A stretch of 64,000 nt of DNA from Haemaphysalis longicornis (taxonomy: Eukaryota > Arthropoda > Arachnida > Ixodida > Ixodidae). Where the stretch lies: NCBI GenBank assembly GCA_013339765.2, contig CM023457.1, positions 22,866,905 through 22,930,904 on the forward strand. The letters run 5' to 3'. The notes beneath the pieces are model-generated. The model saw only the letters and a program-made list of their open reading frames with translations, was not told the DNA's origin and did not search any database. A program made the translations under genes and the position numbers. Position 1 is the stretch's first letter, and each line of letters opens with the position of its first letter. Positions 41,506 to 55,024 of this stretch are shown one piece after another.

Positions 41506-42648
41506 AAGCGACGAGCCCAGCTTTGATGTTGTAAGCCGGCTACAGTGATCTCGAACGCCGGAGATCGCTGGGCAACGACTCAGCCAGATGAATGGGTACT
41601 TGCGATTAGGAGCTTGCGCTCGACGGCCCCACGCAGTAGAGCACCCATCACAACAAGTCAAACCTCATTGCTGTGATCGCATCGCCTACGATGATCACAG
41701 ATCCGAAGGCCCGGCGAGCGAACGAAACGTAGCACGTCCTCACAGCTCGGCGACGATAATCAAATTCCAGGGTAAAAGCATCCATAGTAATAAGAGAGTC
41801 CTTCACTGCTTTTGATAGTAGCTTTCGAACAGTGCTAACTTGGTTGAATTGGTCTCAAGACAGCCGATTGGCGCTGAATAAAAAAAATAGTCGTTTTGGG
41901 GAAAAAGGAATGGCGCTTCGGAATGCCAGATCCCTCTCCAACCCTCGAGGCGGACTGGAATTCAGCAATTCCATCCGCTTTCCGATTGTCGACGAGTGCG
42001 CTTAACTTTCTTTGGCACCAATGTTTCTTGTTACAGTTTGGAGACGCGTGCTAACGTGGCTATCGCCGGGTGATGCTGACCCGTCAAATCACCGAGAGTA
42101 CGCTTCGTGTGGTTGGGCTCGTCTACCAGGTTTCGTCGAAGGGCTATCGTGCAGCTACAACAACGTGTATCGTAGGACCACGGTCATTGCAACGGAACTT
42201 TATGGAACTAAAATCACATTGTCTTCCCAAACTTCTTTTTACGAAAACTTGCATTTTGAAACTGTGATAAAATGTTGGCACAAGATATAAACATATATTA
42301 AAGCCACATTCATCGTACTCGATGTAGAGTAGTAAATGATTCCGGCTCTGCAAGCGAAATGAAGAACAATTGGCTGAAGGAGGAAGATTGGGTAAAATCA
42401 TTAATTCGTTCGTGCAAATTTTTTTATGTCCGGAATTTAACGTAGGACTGCAATAATTAGCAAACTGAAGCCGTTTTTGTCATCAAAGCAGCAATTTAGA
42501 GATCATGCGCAAATTGCCCGGTAAGAAATAGTCTGCGAGAAAACCACCCAATTCTCTTTCAGTGCTATGCTCTTGCAGGTGGCTATTTTGTTGGATGCAG
42601 TTTTATCGCTGACCTTTTTTGTTACTGTTGCCACGGTACCAAATATTT

Positions 42649-42692
42649 CACCTAGGGATCTTTAATGCACGCGAAAATCTCGTACACATGAA
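42649..42692 (-). mobile_element. Short SINE fragment
   Basis: The minus strand reads 'catgtgtacgagattttcgc' and then 'gcattaaagatcc', the central part of the Ruka-type SINE. Both ends are missing. Confidence 0.6.
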
Positions 42693-42997
42693 CTTTCTCG
42701 ATTGTTGACACCAATACATGTATGCCCATCAACATTGGGTTCATGTAATGCAAAATGGTGATGATAAAAACAAACCGCCTGCTAAGCTTAGGTTCGAAAC
42801 TCTAAAAACTTGGTTTTTGCGGGGAAATATACAGAAAATTAGAAGAATGCTTATATTGCCTTCACCAGAATCTGTTCCAAAAATTAGTGGACTGTCAGAT
42901 GTAGTACGTTTATATTAGCTTCAACCTAAGCATTCATTCACAAACGCTTTTTGGTTCGTGGGGGGTAAGGGGCGTGATCAGGTGAGAAACACGGTCA

Positions 42998-45900
42998 TTT
43001 ATTTTCCCAGCAAGTTCGAACACACGTTTCCTGGGGCTTAGTGGAAACAAAGCCTATTGTACGACATACTATGTGCAAAAACTTTACGTGGGTGGGATCC
43101 TCTACAGGCTACGATTCACAAAACAAAAACCAGCGAATGTTCACATGTCCAATGCCACAGCACCAACAACGTTCAATACATGGATGGAAAACTGGCGCTA
43201 TACAGGATTTTATATACAAGAAGCGTACATATGTAATACGTTCACAGCACGAGCACTTTCGCGGTACGCACAAAAGATGATCAGCATGTGTTGGGCCCCG
43301 ATTAACCAGCCTCCACAACATGAATAAAAGTCATCTACCATGACACAAAGTTCACCTATCTCTGTTATTGACGCTTCTCAGGTCATAGGTTCTTGTTGGC
43401 TTTCAAGGCCAAAATATCTGCAACTATTGGTACATGTTCAAAACAGAAGATATTTCAGTTTCGCCTCGTTTAGATAACGGTCAAACAATACTGCTGTAGT
43501 GGATAATTGAAAAACTGGCAAGAAAGCTCTAGCATACGTAGTTGAACCGTTTACCTGCAGCTTATTACGGCTTCTTGAGTTTCGGTAAGCGCTAGTTTGA
43601 TATGAACATGTTACACATAATCGAACCGCCGTAGGGGAGATTGACAGGACCGAATACGAGGCAAGACAGCATACCAAAATGGCTCAAATACCACATAAGA
43701 CAATTAGTTACTGGGGAAAACTGTCTCAGACTTCAATCAATGCCTAGGAATGTCAGGAAAGTCATGTGCAAGGCGGCCCATTAACAGCATTTGATATGCT
43801 GCTATTCCGGGGATAAGGTCCTACCTTCTGATGTCTCATCAACAGCAGTTCATAGATAGTTATGGTGATAAAGTTATAATGATCAACATACAGCAAGGGG
43901 GACGACATCAACAAAAGGAAAATTTTGTGCTGAACTGTTATCTGAAATCAAACTTCCGTATCAATGGCACACGTGTATGCCAGATTGCTACATGAAAATG
44001 GTTGGAGACACGAGTTTGATTGTGAAGGCAAGAGCACCCATTGGCTGAATGATTTCAGTGATGCAATGGCTATGTACGATAAATGGACCACTGCATGAAA
44101 TACGGCACATGAATGATTTCGGTAAATGCAAGTCACATATACATATCTTACGACTATTACGGTGGAATATTCACCAAAGTTTAGTGGAGTCACCATGTTT
44201 CAATGTGGCTGCCTTCATAAATTGATGTAGGGAACTACAAAAGTCAAATGCACTTCCTCAAACAGATATGCACTTGAAGTAACTGTACAAGGAAACAGCG
44301 CATTTGCCTATAAAGCTTTCAGCCAGTTTGTAATGTGACTGACAAAGTTATTTTTCAATAAAAGAGACGACAATGCCACACAATTTAACATACATTAAAT
44401 ACTATGTTTCACAAGACAATTCTAACAAAGTGTTCATAAATGAATAAGTGTAATTGAAAATGTCCATAAAACGTTTTCATTTGGCTCCATGACAACCTGA
44501 TGTACATCAATGCCCTTACTAACAATTGTGCCAGCCTGCAAAAGAATAGTCACCAAAGGGCTTCATGTGTGATATTACATATTTTGGCTGCCGTGACAAT
44601 AAATAAACCTTTTCTCAGGACTTAGCCGATGCATGTAGGACTTTTCATACCTGGTTGCTTAATGGAAGTCCCAGTTGACACTCCTTGGAAGGCTACACTA
44701 CATAAAAACAACGGCCGATAAAGCCTGAAACGTTACTACTTCAACATTCTTAGTGCTAGTATTTTTTCACAGTGTACTTAACGAATCTATTGTCCAAGAG
44801 ATGCAAGAGGTTCACAAAGCAGTTTGTAACCACAAGCAACCCGATGTCTGTACAAAGCTTTCAAACAACGAAACAATGTCTTAACCATACACAGTATACT
44901 CTAATAAACGCTACATTCACTTTGGACCAGAGATATAAGCTATGTGAGGGTAACAAAGAGATAGCAATCATTCACACTATTTCACACATCACATTACCCT
45001 GCAAACTGCAGGATTCTCTTCGAAACTGCATGGCTGCTTCGACACCCTCAGTTCAAAGAAGTGTTTTATGCATGCCACTGCCAACATGCCTTGAAGCTCG
45101 CATGAATGCATTTAAGACTGCTTTGTACACATAACCCATTTGCTAAATAAACCAAAGGACGGTCTAGCTTCCCCGACTCTACATACAAGCTGAACGCACT
45201 GATCACTTCAAAAGTAATAAATGCCCAGTACAGAGTATCCGCTGTATCACTAAAACAACAAACACCTGTAGAGACAGTATTGAATGTGCGATACTCACGA
45301 TTGTTCACAAATGCATCTGGAGAACAAAAAATAAGTGGCAGGTATTGTTCAAACACTTTGGTATTGCATTCATTAAATGCGATGATTACAGAAATGCTAT
45401 GATTAAAGCAAAATGTAAGAAAGGTATAACGGCACTACCAGTTACAACTGTTTTAAGCCTAAAGAAATAAGAGAAGAAAACAGTCACCAGCTTTGGAGAT
45501 ATTGATTTGCCTAGCCTGCTAAGAAAGCCAGTAACTGAAGATTGGCCATAACAATCAATGCAGAAGCGCAGAGAGTCATTCGCAGTCATTTAATAACATA
45601 CTGTGAGTTTTGGTACGAAGCTATTGTAAAAACATCCTCTGCAAGAAAAGGAACAAAAAACCCCGTTTTGTGTATAATTACCATGGTGCAATCTTCCCAA
45701 CTTTGTCTGACCCAGTCCACTAGACACTCGACAATTCATGCTTTACAAGCAGCTGCAAGCGTCAGATAGAATATACCACAACACTTGTCGCCAATGTGTC
45801 TAACATATTGCTTGGAAACCAACAGAAATGTAGACTGAGTTTCGCTCAGCCATGTGTCTTCAAACTATCATGATCATGCTATTCCTTGCGGAGTAACAGC

Positions 45901-46314
45901 AATGATTATGCCCAATGATGGGCTGTGAGATGCACCAGAAAGCATTATTTACATTATGATGCACGCAGTTCCTACTGTAGATGCCCAAAGCTCGCATTCG
46001 TCAAATTCACACATTTCATTGCCGCCTACTCTCGTGCTTAATATGATGGTGAGTCCAAAAAAAGGAGCCAACAAGGTTAGGTTCCTCGGTAACAGCCGGC
46101 CACCGCAACACGTTGCGACGTTCGACTGTTGGTCGCGCCTCCAAAATTGTTCCTGCGCCACTTCACAATTCAGGCTTGTCCAACTTTCACGGAGTAAAAA
46201 GAAGCACCCCATAAGTAGCCGTGGTGCTGGCTGTGTGTTTGGTCGCACCATGAAGGGGTTCCAGGGAGATTCAGCCTTCATCCATTCCCAAGTCGAATAG
46301 ATAGAGGCAGTTGT
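42998..46314 (-). other. Probable long 3' UTR of the KHDRBS-like gene
   Basis: 3.3 kb downstream of the stop codon is AT-rich, free of recognised transposons and lacks convincing ORFs, unlike both flanks. On the minus strand an AATAAA at 42,998-43,003, followed by GT-rich sequence, is a plausible cleavage signal, just before repeats resume at 42,692. Long 3' UTRs are common for RNA-binding protein genes. Inferred only. Confidence 0.4.
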
Positions 46315-46433
46315 CTAGAACCTGGATGGGAGTGGGCCGTATGGACGGTACAGTCTTCGAGCCATCGCCTGTGATGGCTTCAGGCGAGATGGCAGGTGGC
46401 AGTGGTGCGTCCGTAGTGGAGGTTCCGCCCATT
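46315..46433 (-). CDS. KHDRBS/Sam68-like protein, last coding exon
   Basis: Acceptor 'tcctttgcacag' precedes the exon. One G carried from the previous exon completes GAA, giving EWAEPPLRTHHCHLPSRLKP, SQAMARRLYRPYGPLPSRF and a TAG at 46,315-46,317. The tail matches the basic nuclear-localisation C-terminus of vertebrate Sam68/SLM proteins (EEW...SLKAPPAR...YREHPYGRY) in order: EW, LK, R, Y-R-x-PYG. An alternative frame (MGGTSTTDAPLPPAISPEAI...) is also open but does not agree with the phase of the upstream exon. Confidence 0.7.
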
Positions 46434-48340
46434 CTGTGCAAAGGAAGGGCATCGTAATTAAATTGAATGCATAACATTTAGCGAGGCAAGGTGTAGACAA
46501 TGTTGATTACTTGTGAAACCGGTCTCTGGTGATGTTGAAGCCAGACAATGGATGACACCATAAATAGACAAAGGACACATGCGAAAACAAAACTTCCTTG
46601 TGGTGCTTAAGCTTGCATACAGGCCTTTAAGACAAAAACTTTCTTCCTGTTATACAGTGTTAGCGTCTGTTTTGTTGCTTTCATTTCCATGACTTTTGGC
46701 ACAAATTTTACCAGCAGGATCACTGCTGACACTTGATGCCACAGCTTCTTCTGTTGTACTCATGTGCTATCACGTTCACACTTGACAAGCGACATTAAAT
46801 CAGCACTGCACAAACCAGGCCCGCTCTCGCACAACCGCTCGCAACATGATAAGTTACTCTGGTCGTGATGCACTGGGAGACCGGGGCGCAATCCCCAAAT
46901 TAACTTAAATTTATTTTAAGTTTACTTTGTACAGTTGAGGCCATTCTCCATACTGAGCAGCTACAATACCAGGTTTTTTGCACAATGGAACAATTAAGGC
47001 TTGCTCATTAACTGCTGAAACAACTACGCTGGTTACAAGATAATGTGAGCTCCTAGATATTGGGCCACTATACAAGGTAGTCAAGGTATTTTATATACAA
47101 GATGAAGTGTTTGTGGGCTCTTGAACCACTTGTATCACCAGTCCAGCCAGTTTACCAGCGTAGTTCAGACAATTATTGCTGCGAGATCCACTATTTGGAC
47201 ACCAACTGCACCAAATACGCTTGTAGCTTTGAGTATGTTTCCTTTGTATGAGTAGTCGCACACCCAAAAATAATAGAAAATCCTGTTAATGACTTATTAT
47301 GATGCCCTGAGTACGCACTTCTTTGTATTAGCCGATAGCAGCATCTTAAATCAGTTAAAGACGACTTTCGAGTGCAAAGGGACAAGCAACTAGGATGACA
47401 TTTTCAAATTGCCCCTCAGTTACAGTGGTATAGCAATAACGTTTCTTTTGCAACCCCTTTCTTTTAGTGTATATCATGTTTGCACATGCAAATAAATAAG
47501 GAATTATTGGAACTCTGACAATGGCAAAATTAATTTAAAGTGAAGATACATTTGAGCGCCCGGTTTAGCCAAGAAAAAGTTACAAGGTGTGAGACAAAAA
47601 CACTGAACGTATTTCTAGCAGGTACGCACTGGGGAGTTCTACGAAAAAATCGACGACGGCATGCGGAACTAGTGTTGAAAGGTTTTTCACACCATGGGTT
47701 TCAACTGAAAACTCAATTCTCACAACGTTCCGAGACTAATTTTATTCTGCTACTAAGAAAACATACGGATACATAGGCGTAAATACTAGTTACATTGCGA
47801 TGAGAGCAGCCATGATTATATTTTCAATCTAGGGATATGTTCCAAGCACCTTCCATGGTCTGTCCATTTCGCGCCCCACGTGATATACTGAAATCAATTA
47901 TGCCTGTCTCCTTCTCCAAACAAGCACATGAAACAAATAAAACATTACTTTAAAGGAGGTCAGTCCACTTTCTCTAAATTAATTGATAACAAGAAAAAAT
48001 CATTAGACGAAGCACGTGGAAACGCCGTGTATGAAATGGAGCAAACTAGTCAATCTGCCAAACTGCAAGATGACTCATCACAATGTTATACTGGTGGCCA
48101 AGCTAATATAAACATTTATATAAAACGCAAATCGCGCTCAGTCGCAGTTTCACACACCAAAGCATACAACTAATTAAAGAGAAGACCTGAGTGAGGATTC
48201 GTAAAATGACCCATCCATTTTCTACATGCGGCCGATTAAGCAAACATTTAAACTCCACCAGGGCTGCCAGTGCAGCCAAATAGCAACCAATTATGCCTAT
48301 CATGAAGCTTAAAATGTTTGCTTATTGCTGTCGCACTCAC

Positions 48341-48414
48341 CTGTAAAATCCGTATCCGCCGCGTATCCGTTGTTCTGCATGTCCTCCGCGTCCTGCCGTG
48401 CAAAGCCTTGTTCT
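48341..48414 (-). CDS. KHDRBS-like protein, penultimate exon
   Basis: 74 bp between acceptor 'ctgtttgtgtag' and donor 'ACAG|gtgagt'. Joined to the GA left by the exon at 49,572-49,642, it reads EEQGFARQDAEDMQNNGYAA and DTDFT and leaves one G. Phases match on both sides. The sequence corresponds to the acidic, Tyr/Gly-containing region before the C-terminal tail of STAR proteins. Confidence 0.75.
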
Positions 48415-49571
48415 CTACACAAACAGAAGACACACATTAGTCAATGTCCACATGAAACAATATAATGATCGACATGATTGTGAAAATTGTGAGCAGAGAG
48501 GGGATAGTTCCCATGGTTTGAAGTGAAATGAAAAGCACGCGCGGTGAACACAAAGTAGACAAAACAGGCACTAAAAGCGCCTGTCCTGTCAATTTTCTGT
48601 TCACCATCCGTGGTTTAACGTTGTGCTTCAAACAATGGGCACTACTCATCAACTAGCCCAGTAGAAAGTTGTGCTCAGAGATTAGATAGGGCGATTTTTT
48701 AAGAGAAACAACGTTCGACAAATCTCGCCTCCTTAAACCACTTGCCTCCGCTTGGTCTTATTTCTGAGGGTGTGGTAGGCGGAGCGATGGAGTTGGGTTT
48801 TGCACTGGCAAAACATCAGGCCCATGATTGCACTAATGGACATTAATGACAAGATAAGGAACAAGGATTGCATTCGTGTTCTCATCTCATTGTACAAACA
48901 GGATTGTGAAGACTCCTGTGTCGTAATTGAAAAGGGTTGCTTTGCATTGAGTACTACCACGGGGAATACAGTCATCTTTACATCTTTATATTATGTTTAG
49001 AAACCACTTAGCAACCCCACTAGGTAATCAATTGGTTATCAATTTTCTGACTCCATTAATATATTGAAAATTCACCCTTAATTTAGTTATAATGCTTAGA
49101 CCGTCTTTATACATGGCACTGGATTCATTTATCAAAATTAAACTCATATGAAGTTCACTCTTGGAGCCTGAGCACTTTTCAGATGTTTAAATCATGTAGC
49201 CAACACGTTCATAACTTTGTTGTCTATAACATCTCAATACGATTTTGGCATTGGGTTTGACTCTAAGTTATCGCAGTAAGAATATCCTGAACTTCTAATA
49301 TAAAGATAATTACTATATGCAGTAACAGGCCATTGAGTCCTTAAACATGAAATTCATTGTCTAGCACACTTTGAACAGGTTGAACTACCCCATTTACGTC
49401 ATGTTAACTACAGCCAAATGTGTGGGAGATATTGTGCCATACACAGCAACTGTAAAAGTGCTCATTTTGCTCGTTTTAGAGATGAAGGCAACAAGAAAAA
49501 AAAACAAGAAATTTCGTTATCTTGGATGCATACTGCAGAAAACATTACGGCATGTAGGTGTATCTACTCAC

Positions 49572-49642
49572 TCAATGGTGGTGAAAGCTTGCTCATAGAC
49601 GTTCCCGTCAAAGTTGCCGTCCGGATACTCGTCTCCATAAAG
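49572..49642 (-). CDS. KHDRBS-like protein, acidic Tyr-rich exon
   Basis: 71 bp between acceptor 'tatgtctcctgttcag' and donor 'ATTGA|gtgagt'. It encodes LYGDEYPDGNFDGNVYEQAF and TTI. Sam68/SLM proteins have a Tyr/Asp/Glu-rich segment here that serves as a substrate for tyrosine kinases; that role is known for the family and not shown here. It splices in phase to both neighbours. Confidence 0.75.
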
Positions 49643-51694
49643 CTGAACAGGAGACATAAAAAAAAAGAAAAGAACAAATGTTACGCACAGCCCTGCGACA
49701 CTGCAGTTTTCTCCTTCAAAGCAACGACTACAGAAACGTAGCTTCCTTCAGCCATTGTGTAAGAGTAACCTCGGTTTTGCGTCCATTTTTTATCAATGGT
49801 TCTAAATGAGATTCTGTCGAAAACATCAAATGAGGCTAAAATATCTCGGGTGCCTTAACACACAGCGGGTCTTCACTGTTTGCTTTTGAATTTATTGTTG
49901 TCTTTCTGTGGAACACTACCACGGCGCTATTGTTTAGCGGGTCGCCACAGTGGAGGACGTCTTTTGCAGCCGCCCCTCTCTCTTCCTTAGCATCTTTGCT
50001 ATGCTCTCCTCCCTCACTTTCCCCTTGCACTCTCCTCACTATCACCGCCATTCACTCTCTTTGCTCCGAGTCTGCCCTCTTTCATCCTCCCCGCTGCCTT
50101 CGTTCGCTCGGTTACGTCAACGGCTACAGCGACAGCGCTGAATACATTGACTAACTCTCAAGAGCTGCGCTCTAATCATACGGACTCGCTTCATTAAACG
50201 GCAGGGAAATCATGCCATATATCATTACGCAATCAGGAGAATATATATTCCGAATCTTCTAGACAACTACCGGAAGGGTGCATTGACGATGACGGCGCAC
50301 AAGAAATATCACAGCTGAGGTGACCTTAGAAGCTTCGCTGTTAAAGAGACGGTGCTTGATAGCACCATGGCAGTCGGCGATATGCCTAGCTTACCAGTCG
50401 CAGTCACTGAATTGTCACAATAAGGATAAGTGGAGATAGGACGAGGACGGAGCGGCACGAGAAACGTAGGGAGTCTCCAAAACCATATTTTAGACGTAAG
50501 CGTATACATAAAAATTTTCATATTTCGCGAATAGGGTTTGGTATTCGCTTCGATTAGCAGCCCAATTTTAACAGTTCAAAGTATTTATAGTATTCAAATA
50601 ATCGAAATGTACGCATAATGGGCAATAGGAGTGCGCTCTGTCGCATGACCCGAAAATCACGCGGTTCACAAGCTTCACCGCACTGCTTGCGCTTTAAGAT
50701 TGGCTTTTTCGCACGACAGCAAAGCTATGCAAAAAAGCTTGACACATGTGTAAAGCTTGCGCAAAACGAGTGTTTTGCTAAATCGGGCGTGTATTAGCTG
50801 AGGCTAGTGATTTGTGCTTGGCTTGCAGTACGGTGCATATCAGCCCCTAGTGTGCGTAGGAAAGGCAAGCGATTCGATGGACCAGTCACCTTTATTTCTC
50901 GTATTTACAGTGCGTCGAAAATCGCGCACTCCTTGAGGCAATGTATCACAAATTTTAGTCCCGCTGCTCCGCCACCTAGTCCTAATCTCTTTTGTTTATG
51001 TTTGTGCCATCTCCGCATTAAGCACTAGTACACGAACACCCAATGTGTTAGGTCCTGACTGACTGCCTCAGGTATTTTCGTAGCTACGTCTTAGACGCTC
51101 TTGCGCACTAAGGCAAAGATACCGCATTCAAAAAATATTAGATTCGATTCGCAGTCAGTTTTTGTTATTATTTCGATTCGCAGAAACAAACATTATAATT
51201 CGGCCACCCCTACTGAACATATAGCAAGAAGTTGCACTCAAATCTATTAGGAATTATGTAGAGAGAAGACGTCGCTTCAATCCTAAGACCAAGAACGAGT
51301 GGCCCAATTTATTTTATTTCAGATGAAGGCGAAAAGTGAAAACGCCCGTGTGCCGAGAGTTCGGCGCACGTTAAACATCCTCAGGCGGTCAAAATTAATC
51401 AGAAGCACTCCCTTATGGCGCGCCTTGCAGCCCAGGCGTAGTTTCGGCGGGTTCAACCCTCCAAATTTTATTTGCATGTAAATCAGCCACCGGATGCAAA
51501 TCACCATCTTGCCCCTTCCCCTTTCCTTCCCGCTTTCATTTTCCGACGCAGGCCAACATGTCGTCGTTGTGCTAATAAAGATCTCGATTGATTGATTTTT
51601 TGTTAAGTTTTCCCTACAACTCCAAGGACACAGACGCAGTCCGCCACGTGAACACGAACTGCTCCAAAAGTTGCCACAAGACAGCGCTACTCAC

Positions 51695-52091
51695 GAATTC
51701 TTCGGCACCGGCGCAGTCCGCAGAGATGAGTTCGACGGCCGCTCCGTGGGTCAGCGCTCCGACGGCCGCTGCCCGTCCCAGCGTGAGCGCCGCAGCGCGC
51801 AGGGCTCCCTTGCGGGATAGCCGCACGGGGAAGATGCGGGAGCCGTGCAGGAGGTAGGCCGCCTTGGCCGCCGCGGCCGACACCGCGGCTGCCGTGGCCG
51901 AGGGTGGCCCCATGCCCCGGCTCAGACCCGCTGCTCCCGCGCTCTGCAGAGGCAGGTGGGACAGCGCGTCGGCTGTGCCGGCCAGCATCATGCCGGGCAT
52001 GCCGGGTCGTATCTGAAGCAGACGGGTGCGTGGGAGGCGTGGAGGAAGGCGAGCGGCTGGAGGATGAGGCATCCTGGTGTAGAGTTGGAGC
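51695..52091 (-). CDS. KHDRBS-like protein, low-complexity linker exon
   Basis: 397 bp between acceptor 'ctatccctcttgcgcag' and donor 'GAATTC|gtgagtag', very GC-rich. One frame is fully open and joins in phase to the next exon (…PGMPGMMLAGTADALSHLPL…ISADCAGAEEF). A second open frame is Arg/Gly/Ser-rich (GHGSRGVGRGGQGGLPPARL) and is more like the RG box of Sam68, but does not join in phase. The exon at 53,753-53,939 does not enter either frame without a shift. One or two base errors or a missed microexon would explain this. The exon itself is well supported; its reading frame is not. Confidence 0.6.
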
Positions 52092-52153
52092 CTGCGCAAG
52101 AGGGATAGGAGACGATGTGAAAGCGAACGGAAACATTCGGTATTTTGCAAATA

Positions 52154-52728
52154 CAGTAATAGCTCGTTAATTCGAACTCGATGGGGACCATAAAATTGTT
52201 CGAATTAAGCGGAGTTCGAATTTGCGGACGGGCGCTAGAATAAATGGAAATCGCGCCACACTGCGCAAGAAGAACACAAAGAAGCCACCTCTGGACTCGC
52301 TTATCGCGAATTAGGCGCTACTACACGTTTGTCGAAGGTGATTTCGTAAATAATGTTTAGTAAATAATAATGGCATGCGCCAGAGCACTGGCACCGGTGG
52401 CGCGGCGCCCTCTGGAGAAGCAAAATAAGCTGTTGCAGTAGCGTAGCGCACAAGCCACGCTGTGGTTTTTTTTCCTTGCGTTGTATCTCTAGTAAATTTG
52501 GTTTGGTTTCGATTTGAAACACATTCTAATCACCCTGGGCCGACTTCTTTTGCGAATGATGGAGACCAGGGGATCATAGTTCGAATTAACAGTACTGGAT
52601 ACCGACGCGTTCGAATTATCGGGAGTTTTCTCCCATTGAAATATACAGGACATTGCCGGGACAAGGGCGTGAGCTCGAATTAACCGGAAGTTCGAATTAA
52701 CCGAGTTGGAATTAACGAGCTTTTAGTG
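52154..52728. mobile_element. 575-bp pogo-like MITE within the KHDRBS-like intron
   Basis: The ends are CAGTAATAGCTCGTTAATTC and the complement of CACTAAAAGCTCGTTAATTC, flanked by TA. Subterminal 'ttcgaatt' words are frequent. Same terminal style as the elements at 39,804 and 54,850. Confidence 0.75.
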
Positions 52729-53091
52729 TATATTGAGTGGAGGAAGCATCATTACTCGTGATGCTGCAAGACGTGCAGTGGGGAAAGACGTTCCGACAAC
52801 GACTTGGACAGCGAGAACCGACAACATCCCATGAAAACTTTTCAGCGTTACGCACATTGTGCTGCGTGGGATGGTGCCGATTGAGAATTTCCCGCGGAAA
52901 CCGGCAATACCGTCCCCGTGCTCTTCTCATCAGCGAGGGATGGAAGAAGTGCCATTTTTGGTTAATATCCACATCGGCCATGTGGCTGGAAGTCATGCGA
53001 GTTTTAATTTTATTTAATGACTTAGCTTCAAGCAAACGAGTAGTTTCGTTAAATTAAGCGAAACGAGTAGTTTAAAATCCCAAGAGGAATG

Positions 53092-53486
53092 CGGCAAAAG
53101 CCTAACAAGAATTCCTGTCGTATGACAAAAAAACTGTTATGACAACAGAAGACCTGTTGCTACGACGAAGACATTTGTTGTTACAACTCACAATACTGTC
53201 GTAACGACAAAGTCCAACTTTCTCAACTACAAGCATTCCTGTTGCCACAACAGAAATTCCATTTACACTACTCTCCACAATGGTCAAAAACATTCAAACC
53301 AGGTGCAACTAGTTACTGATGGAATATCAGCATCCCGACAAGAGAGGAATTCGGCACTACGGAAGATCAAAATCAGGAAAGGAATAAGACACACGACAGA
53401 ACATCAGAATCACGACACGACAAGAATACGGAAAGACGACAGTACGACACGCAAAAATACGACAAACTACACTCATTTTTCTTAAC
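53092..53486 (+). repeat. Dispersed 'acgaca'-rich repeat, copy I
   Basis: Direct counterpart of 59,341-59,742. It opens 'cctaacaagaat.cctgtc' and contains dozens of ACGACA/ACAACA words. The central 'actctccacaat.g' and 'ctactgatggaa' are shared, and both end 'gacaaacta...ttttctt'. Strong purine/cytosine bias (few T in the second half). It lies in an intron of the KHDRBS-like gene. Confidence 0.8.
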
Positions 53487-53752
53487 GTACGGGTTCGAGC
53501 TAGCTGGTAATCCATGGTACGAATTCCAAGCGCAAAAAGGCAGACAGAGCTAAAGTTAGCGCTTGTCTTTGTCCCGTTAATCCCCTTGCCTGCTTTTTTG
53601 GCCTTGAAATTCGTAGAAATGTTTCTTGTCTCCATTTGCGACCGAGTTCAGATTGCGGCATTCGCACTTTATTTCAACGTTTCTCCCGCAGCTTCCGCAC
53701 CCGCCCGACCCACCCGGAATAAATGGACACCACCTTGCGTATCGAAACTTAC

Positions 53753-53939
53753 GCTGCCGCCAGCATTTCCCAGTGCGACCAGTTCGTTGTCCGCTGCACG
53801 GTGGAGAGGAGGCCTCTGGCGGCGGCAGCGGGGTCTGAGGTCCGGATTCCAGAGCCGCTGTCCCTGTGCCCTTCTTTCTGTCGTTCTTAAGAAGCGCCAG
53901 CTCCCGAAGCTGCGTCTGGCGGATCTCGTCGTAGTAGTC
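53753..53939 (-). CDS. KHDRBS-like protein, QUA2 exon
   Basis: 187 bp between acceptor 'ttcaatacacag' and donor 'GGCAGC|gtaagt'. It starts in phase 0 with DYYDEIRQTQLRELALLKND, the QUA2 segment that follows the KH domain in STAR proteins (human SLM proteins have DYNDEIRQEQLRELSYLNG). Then RKKGTGTAALESGPQTPLPP and PEASSPP. Near the 3' end a different frame (DNELVALGNAGGS) looks more protein-like and would join the next exon in phase 0, hinting at one extra base. STAR proteins bind bipartite A/U-rich RNA and regulate splicing in the nucleus. The KH exon is not found to the right within the window. Confidence 0.8.
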
Positions 53940-54849
53940 CTGTGTATTGAAGGAATACAAAGAATTAAAGCCATTCCACTCATGTAAAACCTTTCGGAAG
54001 TGCAGAGCAGTGACTCACCATAATGGGCTGTCGCGACATTTTGCGCCCACTGCTACGACCCAACGCATTTCAAATTTACCGCCTTCGCAGCGCTCCCGCT
54101 GCCTGAAACTGCGCCAGCGGGAGTTGTGTCCTTTTTGTGCTTTATTTTCCTCCCGCACGTGCCGGCGTTGCACCGCCACATTTTTTCGCTTGCTATCGTA
54201 AATGCAACCCAACGAGCGTTCCTTACTAAATGAACGCGGGCGCTGCCGGCTAATTACGTATATTTTGCCTCAAATGTACCTACAGTTTTCTTTGCGCTAA
54301 ACAACGGGGAGATTTATGGCAAGCGCCAGTGGTTCCGACGAGTTCCGAACCCTATGAGTATATAAACCGCTTGGCTTTCTAAGCCTCTGGGTTACGCCGC
54401 GACGACGGAACGCCGTGTGGCTCTACCTGGGTCCAGCGGACGAGCTACGACGACAAGGCGAGCCCCTAAGGTGCTCTGCACTTCAAATTATTTCGTGATG
54501 CAATTGAATAATCATCGAATATCTAGACGCCAATGTGGACGTCAGTGCAGTGAACTCCCATGCATACTCTTTTAACGATTCATGAGCTACGCGGGAAAGG
54601 CGAGAGACGCGAATAGAAGTTTAATTTTAATTTTATTCAACTACTTTACTGCTAGCGCGACCATCCAAGCGGTCGCGCTGGTTTTGAAGCACTTCAGCAT
54701 AATTAAGTGTTTATCCAACCAACTAGTCACAGCATTAGTCATCCGGGTACGACAGCAGCCATGTGATAAGGTGGGGAGCTCGTCTCGCTTTAGGGAGGTC
54801 TGCGTTTCTCCCGCCAAAAGCGAGATGTGCTAACTACTCTCTTCATATA

Positions 54850-55024
54850 CAGTGGACTCCCGTTGAAATGAACTCGGTTAAGGCGAGCACTACGGTTAGG
54901 ACGAACAACATTTTTGCTCTCTTGTAACGTCCACAATGCAAAAAACTTCCGCTTAAGACGAATTTCTGATAATAGGAACAAATTTTTACGGTGTCTTCGA
55001 GCTCGTCTTAAGGGGAGTCTATTG
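54850..55024. mobile_element. 175-bp pogo-like MITE
   Basis: Ends CAGTGGACTCCCGTTGAAAT and the complement of CAATAGACTCCCCTTAAGAC, flanked by TA. Small, non-coding, with subterminal inverted 'gagctcgtc/gaactcgg' words. Confidence 0.7.
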
